Below, piece by piece: positions 31,537-42,101 of a DNA stretch of 42,101 nucleotides (within the stretch, counting starts at the first letter, position 1; the number at the start of each line of letters is the position of its first letter). The translations under genes and the position numbers were made by a program. Below the pieces are notes generated by a model, which did no database searches, was not told where the DNA came from, and was given only the letters and a program-made list of their open reading frames with translations. This DNA comes from Flavobacteriales bacterium (GTDB lineage Bacteria > Bacteroidota > Bacteroidia > Flavobacteriales > Flavobacteriaceae), in the NCBI GenBank assembly GCA_018335925.1, contig JAGXRF010000003.1, positions 1 through 42,101 of the forward strand, in the 5' to 3' direction.

Positions 31537-33102
31537 ATGGAAAACACACCTTTATTAATCATCATCGGAATTGTTGGCGTAGCAATTGGATTTGCCATCT
31601 CCAAGATTTTAGAAAAAAATAATGTTTCAAACCTGATTAAGAATGCCAAAAAAGAAGCGGCATCTATCTTAAAAGACGCCAAAGTAGAGGCAGAAAACAT
31701 TAAAAAAGATAAGTTGTTACAAGCCAAAGAGAAGTTTTTAGAGTTAAAAACGGAACACGAAAAAGAAATTTTGGCTCGTGATAAAAAAATGGCAGAGGTT
31801 GAAAAGAGGGTTCGCGACAAGGAATCGCAAGTATCTTCGGAGTTGGCCAGAGCAAAGAAATCAGCAGATGACTACGATGCCAAAACCCAAGAATATGAAA
31901 ATCGCTTGGAAACCTTAGAACGCAAGCAATTGGAGTTGGATAAAATGCACAAAAGCCAAATTGAACAATTGGAAACCATTGCAGGTTTATCGGCTGACGA
32001 TGCTCGTGAGCAATTGATTGAAAGCTTAAAAGCAGAAGCCAAAACCAGTGCCATGGCATTGATTCAGGAAACTATTGAAGAAGCCAAATTGACCGCTCAA
32101 CAAGAGGCCAAAAAAGTAATCATCAACACCATTCAACGTGTAGGTACTGAGGAAGCCGTTGAAAACTGTGTATCGGTATTTAACATTGAAAGTGATGATG
32201 TAAAAGGAAGAATCATCGGTAGAGAGGGAAGAAATATCCGTGCATTAGAAGCTGCTACTGGAGTAGAAATCATCGTAGACGATACCCCGGAAGCCATCAT
32301 CTTGTCCTGTTTTGATCCGGTAAGAAGAGAAATCGCTCGTTTGTCGTTGCACAAATTGGTTACCGATGGTAGAATCCACCCTGCTCGAATTGAAGAAGTA
32401 GTTGCCAAAACCACCAAACAAATTGAAGACGAAATTATTGAAGTTGGTAAACGTACCGTGATCGATTTAGGTATCCACGGATTACATCCGGATTTGATCA
32501 AGATTGTCGGTAGAATGAAATACCGTTCTTCCTACGGTCAAAACTTATTACAACACTCCAGAGAAGTTGCTAAGCTTTGTGGTATCATGGCAGCAGAATT
32601 AGGTTTGAATGTGAAATTAGCGAAAAGAGCTGGTTTGTTACACGATATCGGAAAAGTACCGGAAACCGAAAGCGAATTGCCACACGCTATTTTAGGGATG
32701 CAGTGGGCTGAGAAATATGGCGAAAAACCAGAGGTTTGTAATGCCATTGGTGCCCACCACGATGAAATTGAAATGAAGTATTTGATTTCACCAATCATCC
32801 AAGTGTGTGATGCCATTTCAGGTGCTCGTCCGGGTGCACGCAGACAAGTAATGGATTCATACATCCAGCGTTTGAAAGACTTAGAATCGGTTGCTTTTGG
32901 CTTCCAAGGAGTGAAAAATGCGTATGCCATCCAAGCCGGTAGAGAATTACGAGTAATTGTAGAAAGTGAAAAAGTAAGTGATGAAATGGCTGGAAAATTA
33001 TCTTTTGATATTTCGCACAAAATTCAAACGGAAATGACCTACCCTGGTCAGGTGAAGATTACAGTGATCAGAGAAACCAGAGCCGTTAATATTGCAAAAT
33101 AA
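31537..33102 (+). CDS. rny: Ribonuclease Y
   Basis: A 521-residue membrane-anchored endoribonuclease that initiates mRNA decay. One N-terminal transmembrane helix ([17 protein letters not shown]) is followed by a long charged coiled coil (about 30-180). Then come a KH RNA-binding domain ([18 protein letters not shown]) and an HD domain with [12 protein letters not shown] and GAHHDEIEM supplying metal ligands. The end, [14 protein letters not shown], is the family C-terminus. Length is standard. It is followed by a strong terminator and probably has a promoter overlapping the 6S RNA end. Confidence 0.95.
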   Translation: MENTPLLIIIGIVGVAIGFAISKILEKNNVSNLIKNAKKEAASILKDAKVEAENIKKDKLLQAKEKFLELKTEHEKEILARDKKMAEVEKRVRDKESQVSSELARAKKSADDYDAKTQEYENRLETLERKQLELDKMHKSQIEQLETIAGLSADDAREQLIESLKAEAKTSAMALIQETIEEAKLTAQQEAKKVIINTIQRVGTEEAVENCVSVFNIESDDVKGRIIGREGRNIRALEAATGVEIIVDDTPEAIILSCFDPVRREIARLSLHKLVTDGRIHPARIEEVVAKTTKQIEDEIIEVGKRTVIDLGIHGLHPDLIKIVGRMKYRSSYGQNLLQHSREVAKLCGIMAAELGLNVKLAKRAGLLHDIGKVPETESELPHAILGMQWAEKYGEKPEVCNAIGAHHDEIEMKYLISPIIQVCDAISGARPGARRQVMDSYIQRLKDLESVAFGFQGVKNAYAIQAGRELRVIVESEKVSDEMAGKLSFDISHKIQTEMTYPGQVKITVIRETRAVNIAK

Positions 33103-33126
33103 TTTTTTGGGGAAATTAAATCTAAG

Positions 33127-33154
33127 CACCTCCCAATCGGAGGTGTTTTTTTTT
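33127..33154 (+). terminator. Rho-independent terminator after rny
   Basis: CACCTCC (33127-33133) pairs with GGAGGTG (33139-33145) around a CAATC loop and is followed at once by nine T residues. Confidence 0.9.
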
Positions 33155-33219
33155 GTACTATCATCCAAATGAAATGGATAACAAAAAATAATCAACTTCA
33201 TCAGAAAGGCTTATAGTAG

Positions 33220-35646
<2,427 letters not shown>

Positions 35647-35672
35647 TCTACTACTATCATTACTACTAACTG

Positions 35673-35703
35673 CAAAGCCACCTATGGGTGGCTTTGTTTT
35701 TTT
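35673..35703 (+). terminator. Rho-independent terminator after katG
   Basis: CAAAGCCACC (35673-35682) pairs perfectly with GGTGGCTTTG (35687-35696), loop TATG, followed by a run of seven Ts. Confidence 0.9.
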
Positions 35704-35781
35704 ATCTATGTTGCGTCATCAGCAGTTCAAATACATGAAAGCTTTGTTCTTAAGCTCCCAAACGTACGTATTGACAACCAA

Positions 35782-36738
35782 TTACCATACAAATTTAGAT
35801 CCACTCACCGACAACTCTTGCAATGCTTGTTGGTATTCGTTGACTACTTGTTGCATGATTTCTTCTACGGGTTGGATTTGGTGAATCAACCCAGCTATTT
35901 GTCCGATTTCTAATTCGCCTTCTTCCAAATCGCCTTCAAACATTCCTTTTTTTGCTCTTGCTCTGCCTAGCAAAGCTTTCAGTTCCTCTGCATTAGTTCC
36001 TTTGGTATACAAGGCTTGCACTTCGTTAAAAAATTTGTTTTTTACCAAACGAACCGGAGCAAGTTCCTTAAGCGTCAATTGGGTATCCCCTTCTTTCACC
36101 TCCACGATGGTTTGTTTAAAGTTTTCATGGGCTGAACTTTCCACACTTGCCGCAAACCTACTTCCCATTTGCACCCCATCGGCTCCTAGTACCATAGCAG
36201 CCAACATGCCTCTTCCGGTGGCAATACCTCCAGCAGCAATCAACGGAATTTGGAGGTGTTCTTTTACCATTGGAATCAAAGTGAACGTAGTGGTTTCTTC
36301 TCTTCCATTATGTCCACCTGCTTCAAAACCTTCTGCAACTACCGCATCTACCCCTGCTTCTTGGGCTTTGAGAGCAAACTTAGAACTACTCACCACATGC
36401 ACTACCGTAATGCCATGCGATTTTAAATAAGAAGTATACGTTTTCGGATTTCCAGCAGAAGTAAAAACGATTTTCACTCCTTCCTCTATGATAATTTGAA
36501 TGATTTCCTCCAAATTGGGATATAACATCGGAATATTGACTCCAAAAGGATTATTGGTAGCTTTTTTACATTTTTGAATATGCTCTCGCAATACCTCCGG
36601 ATACATGGATCCAGCTCCAATCAAACCGAGTCCACCATGGTTGCTCACGGCACTTGCTAATTTGTAGCCACTGTTCCAGATCATCCCACCTTGTATGATA
36701 GGATATTTGATACCAAATAGTTGGGTAATTTTATTCAT
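35782..36738 (-). CDS. FabK/nitronate monooxygenase-family flavin oxidoreductase
   Basis: A 318-residue FMN-dependent TIM-barrel enzyme. Segments YPIIQGGMIWNSG, NPFGVNIPM, VVAEGFEAGGHNG, PLIAAGGIATGRGM and GADGVQMGSRF are the FMN-binding landmarks. It closely follows the layout of enoyl-ACP reductase II (FabK), including length and the conserved His in EAGGHNG, but nitronate monooxygenases share the same motifs, so the reaction stays open. ATG at 36738 (MNKITQLFG) is chosen; the reading frame runs 129 bases further upstream, but that part covers a repeat hairpin region and is not protein-like. It stands alone between katG and the OmpA-like gene. Confidence 0.82.
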   Translation of the reverse strand: MNKITQLFGIKYPIIQGGMIWNSGYKLASAVSNHGGLGLIGAGSMYPEVLREHIQKCKKATNNPFGVNIPMLYPNLEEIIQIIIEEGVKIVFTSAGNPKTYTSYLKSHGITVVHVVSSSKFALKAQEAGVDAVVAEGFEAGGHNGREETTTFTLIPMVKEHLQIPLIAAGGIATGRGMLAAMVLGADGVQMGSRFAASVESSAHENFKQTIVEVKEGDTQLTLKELAPVRLVKNKFFNEVQALYTKGTNAEELKALLGRARAKKGMFEGDLEEGELEIGQIAGLIHQIQPVEEIMQQVVNEYQQALQELSVSGSKFVW

Positions 36739-36790
36739 ACTTGTTATTTGAAAGCATAAATATACAGAAAAGTCTTGGTATGATTGTTGT

Positions 36791-36835
36791 CGAGACGAAG
36801 CGAAGCTTGTCTCGATGCAGACCGAAGCGTCTGCA
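36791..36835. repeat. Twin REP-like hairpins
   Basis: CGAGAC...GTCTCG (36791-36814, inner AAGC/GCTT, one bulge) is followed by TGCAGAC-CGAAGC-GTCTGCA (36816-36835). Both contain the CGAAGC core. They sit in the divergent space between two genes and in front of a partial GTTGATGGTT repeat (36836 onward). Confidence 0.7.
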
Positions 36836-36890
36836 GTTGATGGTTGTTGGATTATCTGACGACTCACTACTCACTTATCACTAAATAAAC

Positions 36891-36898
36891 TATATTTG
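36891..36898 (+). promoter_or_regulatory. -7 box of the OmpA-like gene
   Basis: TATATTTG matches TAnnTTTG exactly and lies 29 bases before the ATG. No TTTG is seen at the proper distance upstream. Confidence 0.5.
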
Positions 36899-36927
36899 AA
36901 ATACTACATTTTTTTAATTTTTTACTT

Positions 36928-38793
36928 ATGTTGAGATTTATTCTTTTTTGGTTATTGCTTACCACTGTGGTGAATGCACAAAACGCTTATGATATTATTT
37001 TTAGCAGTCCGAACCATGACCAGATTTGCAAGCCTTGTTTGGATGCTTTTATGCGAAAACCAAAGGAGACTCAATTTTCTGTAAAACGAGAAGGAGCAAA
37101 TTTATTTTTAGAAATCAACGACAAAGAATGGTTGAAGCGATTGATCCAACATCCGGAAGATGGTATTGCCATTGATGTGGTAAGTAAAGATCGTTATGTT
37201 TGTAATGAAGCTTTAGAAGAAAAACAAATCAAAGGAGTATTGCTCAAACCGTTGTATGGCAATCGGGTAACAGATGCCTTAAAACCACATGGCAGCAATT
37301 TATATCGATTATTGGTTGGCAAGCTAACCCCTGACCAAATGCAAAAAGAGCTCGAGTACAACATTTTGTTTTTAAGCCAAAAACGTTTGTGCAGATACCA
37401 GGTGATTTACAACTTAGCTTCCTACCCATGGGATTTACTGGATATGGGAATGTATTTGGACACCATTACATACCAAAACCAAGCCATTCAAAATAAAGGA
37501 AAAGACTACATACTTAAACACAAAACCATCACGTTTAAAGTACCCTTTGAAAAAAATAAGTCCACTTATTCTGCGGCTGATATCAAACCTTTGTACGATT
37601 CGTTACGGTTAACCGATTACACCATACAAACCATTCAAATCAAAGGGTATTCGTCAGTAGAAGGCACTACCGAACGCAATTTGGAATTACAACAACAACG
37701 TGCCAAAAGTATTGCCGATGCTTTGCAATCGTTTCAAAAGCCAAACATCAAAACGGAAGTAACTTCTTCTGAAAACTGGGTAGAGTTTTTTAACGACCTG
37801 CCTAAAACCAAATATGCAGATTGGAAGACACTTTCCAAAGAACAAATCAAAGCCAAATTGGTGGGGAATATTTCCAAAGAATTGGAACCAATTTTACAGA
37901 TGCATCGCAAAGCAGTGGTTAGATTGGAATTAGAAAAAATAGACAGATACGAGTCCTTAACAGGGGATCAATTGGTAGCTAAATTCAACCAAGCAATTCA
38001 ATCAGACCAATTGGCAGAAGCTAAAGAGATTCAAAATTCTATATTTAAAAAAATGAAAGCCCAAACGATTTCTCCTAACTTATTGGAAAAATTGCAACTT
38101 CCAAAACAAATTAAATACGTAGGATTTATCAACAACAATGCAGCATTTAGATCGATGTTGGATGTACAAGAATCCTTGATTGTTTATAATCAGTTGTTGG
38201 AATTGGAAAAATTAGCTCCCAAAGATGGCAAAGTAAAATACAATTTAGCAGCCCTAAAAATTAAATTATGGCGATATAAAGCACTAGAAGTGAAGGAAGC
38301 TGATTTAAAAACACAAATCACTGATTTAAAAAAGTATGGAATTTCCACGGTTTTAATCGACCGAATGTTATTGAATATGCACATCATTAAAGCAGAAAAC
38401 CAAATGCAAATTAGAGACTTTAAAAACAAGGACCTCTCCGTTGCTTTTATAGAAACTACCTATAAAAAAATTCCTCTTTCGGATTTTGACTATTTGAGCT
38501 TGGCACAGTTTTTTAGTTATTATGCCAACATAGATAAAGCGGTTGTTTTATTAGACAAGAAATCGAGACAAATTGATATTGATGAAGATTTGTTGTTTTA
38601 TTACCTCAACCTAACCTTGATTAACAAAGAGTTGATGGAAAAAGATGACTACAGAACTATTTTACTCAATGCCAATACCATTAATCCGAAAAGATTTTGC
38701 CGAATGTTTGATGCAATCGACAAAGGAGGTGTAACCTTTCAAATGCTAGAAAATGATTTTCTACGTGGGGTGTATTGTGAAGGGTGTAGATAA
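36928..38793 (+). CDS. Secreted protein with OmpA-like segment and terminal Cys pairs, unknown function
   Basis: A 621-residue exported protein (signal MLRFILFWLLLTTVVNAQ). An N-terminal ICKPC pair (Cys34, Cys37) is mirrored by CEGC at the very end (Cys617, Cys620), with another Cys in RFCRMF about 30 residues before. Around 238-260, IKGYSSVEGTTERNLELQ with following QQRA resembles the peptidoglycan-binding loop of OmpA-like domains. The C-terminal half is helical with TPR-like spacing (LGAxK-type pairs are absent, so this is tentative). I recognise no named family. The Cys pairs suggest a disulfide clasp joining both ends or metal binding. It has its own -7 box and ends at a dispersed repeat. 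Confidence 0.65.
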   Translation: MLRFILFWLLLTTVVNAQNAYDIIFSSPNHDQICKPCLDAFMRKPKETQFSVKREGANLFLEINDKEWLKRLIQHPEDGIAIDVVSKDRYVCNEALEEKQIKGVLLKPLYGNRVTDALKPHGSNLYRLLVGKLTPDQMQKELEYNILFLSQKRLCRYQVIYNLASYPWDLLDMGMYLDTITYQNQAIQNKGKDYILKHKTITFKVPFEKNKSTYSAADIKPLYDSLRLTDYTIQTIQIKGYSSVEGTTERNLELQQQRAKSIADALQSFQKPNIKTEVTSSENWVEFFNDLPKTKYADWKTLSKEQIKAKLVGNISKELEPILQMHRKAVVRLELEKIDRYESLTGDQLVAKFNQAIQSDQLAEAKEIQNSIFKKMKAQTISPNLLEKLQLPKQIKYVGFINNNAAFRSMLDVQESLIVYNQLLELEKLAPKDGKVKYNLAALKIKLWRYKALEVKEADLKTQITDLKKYGISTVLIDRMLLNMHIIKAENQMQIRDFKNKDLSVAFIETTYKKIPLSDFDYLSLAQFFSYYANIDKAVVLLDKKSRQIDIDEDLLFYYLNLTLINKELMEKDDYRTILLNANTINPKRFCRMFDAIDKGGVTFQMLENDFLRGVYCEGCR

Positions 38794-38840
38794 GGGTTGA
38801 TGGTTATCGGAAAAAGTTTCAGGTTTCAGGTTTCAGGTTT
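38794..38840. repeat. Dispersed GGTTGATGG/TTTCAGG repeat, copy 2
   Basis: GGGTTGATGGTTATCGG, then AAAAAGTTTCAGG with three tandem TTTCAGG units (38817-38837). It matches the blocks at 9123-9175. It begins directly at the stop of the OmpA-like gene, and the trailing TTCACTCTTCACTAC runs into the stop codon of the converging barrel gene. Confidence 0.65.
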
Positions 38841-38882
38841 AATGTTTGTCAGAGAACTTTCATCTTCACTTTTCACTCTTCA

Positions 38883-39449
38883 CTACAACCTATACCCCAC
38901 TCCAACTTTAACTAAGTTGATGTTTTGCAAATAAGGATTGTTAAAATTCCCTGATTTGGAGAGTTGGATAAAATCGTAATGGGCATGAAAATACCATTTA
39001 GGACTCACTTCTAACGAAAAACCAGCTATTGCATTGATGCCATATCTGGTTTCGGTGCCTTCCGGAAAAAAGGTAAAGTTATTGCCATTGGTAAAAAATG
39101 TTACCGCACTATAGCCCACTCCCACTATTGGATGAAACTTTGGTAAAGAAGGCAGAAATAATTCTCCAAACACTCTTGGCTGGAGTGTCCATACCAGCAC
39201 ATCAAAATCGGTAGCTAGGTCCTTTATACGCTCTTTATCTTGGAACAATCCGGTATGCAAAGAAACCCCAGTTTTAAAAGACACGTTTTCCCAAAAAACA
39301 TATTTGGTTCCTACTTCAAACAATCCATCAAAATTGGCTCCAACCAAATTTTGATCCACCAAAATTGGGTAATTTACTTCGATACTCCAATTGGTATTTT
39401 GGGCATATAATCCGAAAGTAAGCAACAAAAAACAATATATTTTTTTCAT
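38883..39449 (-). CDS. Small outer-membrane beta-barrel protein
   Basis: A 188-residue protein with a signal peptide (MKKIYCFLLLTFGLYAQ) and about eight amphipathic strands, for example VSFKTGVSLHTGLF, FHPIVGVGYSAVTFF and YGINAIAGFSLEVS. It ends KVGVGYRL, typical of OprF/porin-like eight-stranded barrels of Bacteroidota. No ligand-binding motif is visible. It is oppositely oriented to the OmpA-like gene, and its start lies 21 bp from the edge of the MITE-like element, so its promoter may reside in the element. Confidence 0.72.
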   Translation of the reverse strand: MKKIYCFLLLTFGLYAQNTNWSIEVNYPILVDQNLVGANFDGLFEVGTKYVFWENVSFKTGVSLHTGLFQDKERIKDLATDFDVLVWTLQPRVFGELFLPSLPKFHPIVGVGYSAVTFFTNGNNFTFFPEGTETRYGINAIAGFSLEVSPKWYFHAHYDFIQLSKSGNFNNPYLQNINLVKVGVGYRL

Positions 39450-39470
39450 GTGATAAATTTTAGAATATAA

Positions 39471-39690
39471 TAATTAACGTGAGTTCGATATAAATTAAAT
39501 AGTTTGTGAGAAACACTTTGTGGTATTTTGTGACTTCTTTGTGACTTTTGTGCTACAACAAAAATAGCTATAACACAAAATGCACTAAGTATACACAAAG
39601 TTACACAGAGAAAACTCTATATTAAATCACATAATTTCATAAATATCAAACACTTAAATATCTTTATTATGTCGAACTCACTTTAATTAA
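39471..39690. mobile_element. MITE-like element with terminal inverted repeats
   Basis: TAATTAACGTGAGTTCGATA (39471-39490) matches the reverse complement of 39671-39690 at 18 of 20 positions. Inside, the left arm carries five TTTGTG motifs (39503-39552) and the right arm carries CACAAA motifs (39574-39600), so the about 220 bp can fold as one long imperfect hairpin. No ORF is inside. No clear target duplication is visible. It fills the space between the barrel gene and mnmA. Confidence 0.6.
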
Positions 39691-39696
39691 CAAGCC

Positions 39697-40884
39697 TCAA
39701 GCTGATATTACTCCTGAGCCTAAGAGCTCATTGTTGAGGTACCATGCAGCAAATTGTCCGGGTGTAATTGCGGATGGGGCTTGTTCAAACACCACAAACA
39801 AGCCTGATGCATATTGGCATAAAGTAGCAGGCTGTAATGGTTGACGATAACGAATTCTAACCATTACTTGCATTTGTTCTCCGTCCTTTAATGCCAAATC
39901 GCTTCTAATCCAATGAATTTCGCTTGGTTGAATTCGTAAAGCCTTACGAAACAAGCCAGGATGATTGGCTCCTTGACCTGTATAAATCACATTTTCAAGG
40001 GTATCTGTTGCCAACACAAACAAACCTTCTTTGGTACCACCAATGTTCAATCCTTTTCGTTGACCGATGGTAAAATAATGGGCTCCTTGGTGTTTACCCA
40101 CCATTTTCCCCATGCTGGGTTGGTATTTTATTGGGGAAGACAGTAATTGCAATTCCTCTTCAGTAACCCCATTAGGTAAAGATTGTTGGTATACTTCGTG
40201 TTGTGCGGAAACTTCGTAAACTTCTCCTTCTTTAGGTTGCAATTGTTGTTGTAAAAACTCAGGTAATCGGACTTTACCGATAAAACACAATCCTTGTGAA
40301 TCTTTTTTCTCTGCTGTTACCAAATTTTGTGCTTGGGCAATGGCTCGAACTTCCGGTTTGGTTAGTGCTCCTATTGGAAACAAAGCTTTGCTTAATTGTT
40401 CTTGCGATAGCTGACACAAAAAATAAGATTGGTCTTTATTAGAATCTTTTCCTGCAATTAATTGATGGATGGTTTTTCCATCTTTTTCAAAACTTGCTTT
40501 TTGGCAATAGTGTCCGGTAGCTACAAAATCTGCACCCAAACTTATAGCAATATCTAAAAACACATCAAATTTAATTTCTCGATTACACAACACATCTGGG
40601 TTCGGAGTTCGTCCTTGCTCATATTCCCGAAACATATAATCCACAATACGTTCTTTGTACTGTTCGCTTAAATCGACCGTTTGAAAAGGTATTCCTAATT
40701 TTTCTGCTACTAAAAGAGCATCGTTGCTATCCTCTAACCACGGACATTCATTGGAAATAGTCACGGAGTCGTCGTGCCAGTTTTTCATAAACAAACCTAT
40801 GACTTCGTGTCCTTGTTGTTGCAACAAATAGGCAGCCACACTAGAGTCGACTCCTCCTGATAATCCTACAATTACTTTGGCCAT
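39697..40884 (-). CDS. mnmA: tRNA-specific 2-thiouridylase MnmA
   Basis: A 395-residue enzyme that thiolates U34 of Glu, Gln and Lys tRNAs using sulfur relayed from cysteine desulfurase. It has the PP-loop ATP site [10 protein letters not shown] (residues 6-15), catalytic Cys100 in [13 protein letters not shown], second catalytic Cys200 in [13 protein letters not shown], and [13 protein letters not shown] in the C-terminal barrel. All key residues are present. Its ATG overlaps the stop of the MORN-type gene by one base (TAATG), so it is translationally coupled to it. Confidence 0.95.
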   Translation of the reverse strand: MAKVIVGLSGGVDSSVAAYLLQQQGHEVIGLFMKNWHDDSVTISNECPWLEDSNDALLVAEKLGIPFQTVDLSEQYKERIVDYMFREYEQGRTPNPDVLCNREIKFDVFLDIAISLGADFVATGHYCQKASFEKDGKTIHQLIAGKDSNKDQSYFLCQLSQEQLSKALFPIGALTKPEVRAIAQAQNLVTAEKKDSQGLCFIGKVRLPEFLQQQLQPKEGEVYEVSAQHEVYQQSLPNGVTEEELQLLSSPIKYQPSMGKMVGKHQGAHYFTIGQRKGLNIGGTKEGLFVLATDTLENVIYTGQGANHPGLFRKALRIQPSEIHWIRSDLALKDGEQMQVMVRIRYRQPLQPATLCQYASGLFVVFEQAPSAITPGQFAAWYLNNELLGSGVISA

Positions 40885-41657
40885 TAAGGTTGTTTTTGGG
40901 TTGGTTTTTGTTTTAATTTTCTTATTTCTGCCGTTGGGTGTGCCAAACTATCCCCTGCTTTGCGTAACTTACGTTGAGCTTCTTTGTTTTCCGTTCTTAC
41001 CAATTTGCCTTTTTCATAATAGTTCCATTCACCAATTGGCAAATCGTTTCGATACATTCCTTCTGATTCCAAATTTCCTTGATGGTCGCGATATATTGCT
41101 TTGCCAGATAATTTTCCTTGTTTGTAGTTTAGTTCTTCTAAAACTTTACCTGTGCGAGCAAACTTTTTATAAACCCCTTCACGCAAGCCATTTACATAAG
41201 TACTTTCTTCTAACAAATCCCCATCCATATAAAACACCTGTTTTTTGCCATGTAATACGCCATCTTTGTACTGTTCCAACATCATCACTTGATCCGATTC
41301 AAAATGATAGGTTTTCCATAAACCTTGGTATTGTTTGTTTACAACCAATCCTTCTGAAACTTTGAATTTTCCTTTAAAAAAAGTAGTATATGCACTTCCG
41401 TCTTTTTGAAAAACTCTGGTAGCAATGATACTTTTTGCTTTCGTATTATCATAAAAAGTAAAAGTTCCAACTTCTTTACCATCGTTAAAAGTTCCTTCGT
41501 ACTTAAGGTATTTGGTATCTTCATAATAGCCTTTCCATAAACCATGACGATTGCCATTGGCATTGAGTTGGTTGGTATTGATTTCATTCTCTTGAGCATT
41601 GCAATTGGCCAAGAAGATAAAAACGATGAAAACGAATATTTTTTTAAGGTGAAGCAT
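40884..41657 (-). CDS. MORN-repeat/YwqK-type lipoprotein
   Basis: A 257-residue protein made of MORN-like repeats: [68 protein letters not shown]. The start ATG at 41657 gives a lipoprotein signal ([19 protein letters not shown], Cys19); 13 earlier residues from 41696 are unlikely. Such proteins, sometimes labelled YwqK-family antitoxins, are common surface or periplasmic proteins of Bacteroidota without proven function. It is the first gene of an operon with mnmA, with a good promoter upstream. Confidence 0.8.
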   Translation of the reverse strand: MLHLKKIFVFIVFIFLANCNAQENEINTNQLNANGNRHGLWKGYYEDTKYLKYEGTFNDGKEVGTFTFYDNTKAKSIIATRVFQKDGSAYTTFFKGKFKVSEGLVVNKQYQGLWKTYHFESDQVMMLEQYKDGVLHGKKQVFYMDGDLLEESTYVNGLREGVYKKFARTGKVLEELNYKQGKLSGKAIYRDHQGNLESEGMYRNDLPIGEWNYYEKGKLVRTENKEAQRKLRKAGDSLAHPTAEIRKLKQKPTQKQP

Positions 41658-41673
41658 GTTGTAAAATATGTTG

Positions 41674-41704
41674 CAAAAGTAAAACCTAAAGTTCAAATAA
41701 CAAG
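41674..41704 (-). promoter_or_regulatory. Promoter of the MORN-mnmA operon
   Basis: Read on the minus strand, CTTG (41704-41701) is followed after 19 bases by TACTTTTG (41681-41674), matching the -33/-7 consensus. The ATG is 16 bases downstream. Confidence 0.65.
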
Positions 41705-41749
41705 AAAACGAAATCTTAATAAAATTGGTATATGTTCTTTAAAAGAAAT

Positions 41750-41774
41750 CCCCATAAAAAACGTGTTTATGGGG
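41750..41774 (-). terminator. Terminator hairpin after the right-end gene
   Basis: CCCCATAAA (41750-41758) pairs with TTTATGGGG (41766-41774). On the minus strand it is followed by ATTTCTTTT, so it should end the transcript of the partial gene at the right edge. Confidence 0.6.
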
Positions 41775-41821
41775 AATTTCTAACCAAACTTAACCTAACT
41801 AACTCAAACTATATTTGTATT

Positions 41822-42101
41822 TTAATCTTGATCTGACTGCTTGAAGTAGTAACCTCCCTGATTTTGGTAAGCTACTCCATGAGATGGCCCATAATAGGTG
41901 GAGGAAAATCCGTGGTTGCGATGGTATACACTTCCTACCATTTGTACCAATTGTCCTCTTCGGTTGTAAATCAACTCTAAGCCCCCTACTCTAGCCAATC
42001 CAAAACGATTGTATTGCATTAGGATGGTGCCTATTCTATTTACTCTATCTAAACCATCGTAATTTACAAATACATTACCAACTCTTCTAATTCTACCAAA
42101 G
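41822..42101 (-). CDS. Secreted Bacteroidota protein of unknown function, C-terminal part (start outside window)
   Basis: The frame is open to the window end, so the N-terminus is missing; the Met at 42019 is internal. The visible 92 residues hold a repeating pattern: VGNVFVNYDGLDRVNRIG, then NRFGLARVGGLELIYNRRG, then QLVQMVGSVYHR, each a short strand pair around Tyr-Asn/Asp and Gly. This kind of repeat is seen in small secreted proteins of flavobacteria; I cannot name a function. The tail is Gln/Gly/Tyr-rich (VAYQNQGGYYFKQSDQD). A terminator hairpin follows. Confidence 0.65.
   Translation of the reverse strand, partial: FGRIRRVGNVFVNYDGLDRVNRIGTILMQYNRFGLARVGGLELIYNRRGQLVQMVGSVYHRNHGFSSTYYGPSHGVAYQNQGGYYFKQSDQD

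Noticed and set aside
31700..32059. 119-codon minus-strand frame inside rny
   Set aside because: Mirror of the coiled-coil coding region; rny motifs are unambiguous on the plus strand.
36739..36867. N-terminal extension of the FabK-like protein
   Set aside because: The stretch covers the twin hairpins and lacks protein-like character; the family starts at MNKITQLFG.

Overview
The window looks like chromosomal DNA of a Bacteroidota bacterium, most likely class Flavobacteriia. The evidence is AT-rich DNA, TAnnTTTG-type promoter -7 boxes, a T9SS-like sorting domain, a CzcA-TolC fusion efflux pump, a TonB-dependent receptor with a carboxypeptidase-like N-terminal domain, and the order zapA - 6S RNA (6S-Flavo type) - rny. 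Genus was not determined.

Region 1 (1-8747) is a dense, visibly AT-richer, all-plus-strand defence island. It holds the 3' end of a type I restriction specificity gene (hsdS), a stand-alone SIR2-like NADase-type protein, a two-gene Hachiman system (hamA nuclease, hamB helicase), a small protein resembling uracil-DNA glycosylases, an ImmA/IrrE-type regulator paired with a DUF4411 PIN-domain protein (toxin-antitoxin pair), an unrecognised 101-aa protein and a PD-(D/E)XK nuclease-family protein. Region 2 (8748-9544) has no supported gene. It is built of repeats, including eight uninterrupted 16-bp tandem units, and may mark the island edge.

Region 3 (9545-26474) is all plus strand: cysteine desulfurase, a secreted Kelch-like/T9SS protein, then a long co-directional run. 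The first half of the run is LTA-synthase-like sulfatase, thioredoxin, ApbE flavin transferase, a DUF4266 lipoprotein and a DUF3570 beta-barrel. The second half is response regulator, VIT/CCC1 metal transporter, DUF2231-like membrane protein, histidine kinase, CzcA-TolC fusion and CzcB-like adaptor. The second half reads as a metal-sensing, sequestration and efflux operon. The first half is an envelope redox module of unknown purpose and is the best candidate here for an undescribed system.

Region 4 (26477-33154): a convergent M23 peptidase/TonB receptor operon, then the divergent zapB-like/zapA pair, 6S RNA and ribonuclease Y. Region 5 (33155-42101): an exported-looking catalase-peroxidase, a FabK/nitronate monooxygenase-like flavoprotein, an OmpA-like secreted protein with Cys pairs at both ends, a small beta-barrel, a MITE-like inverted-repeat element, mnmA coupled to a MORN/YwqK-type protein, and the start-truncated end of a secreted protein of unknown function. 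Intergenic spaces here carry copies of the same dispersed repeats seen in region 2.
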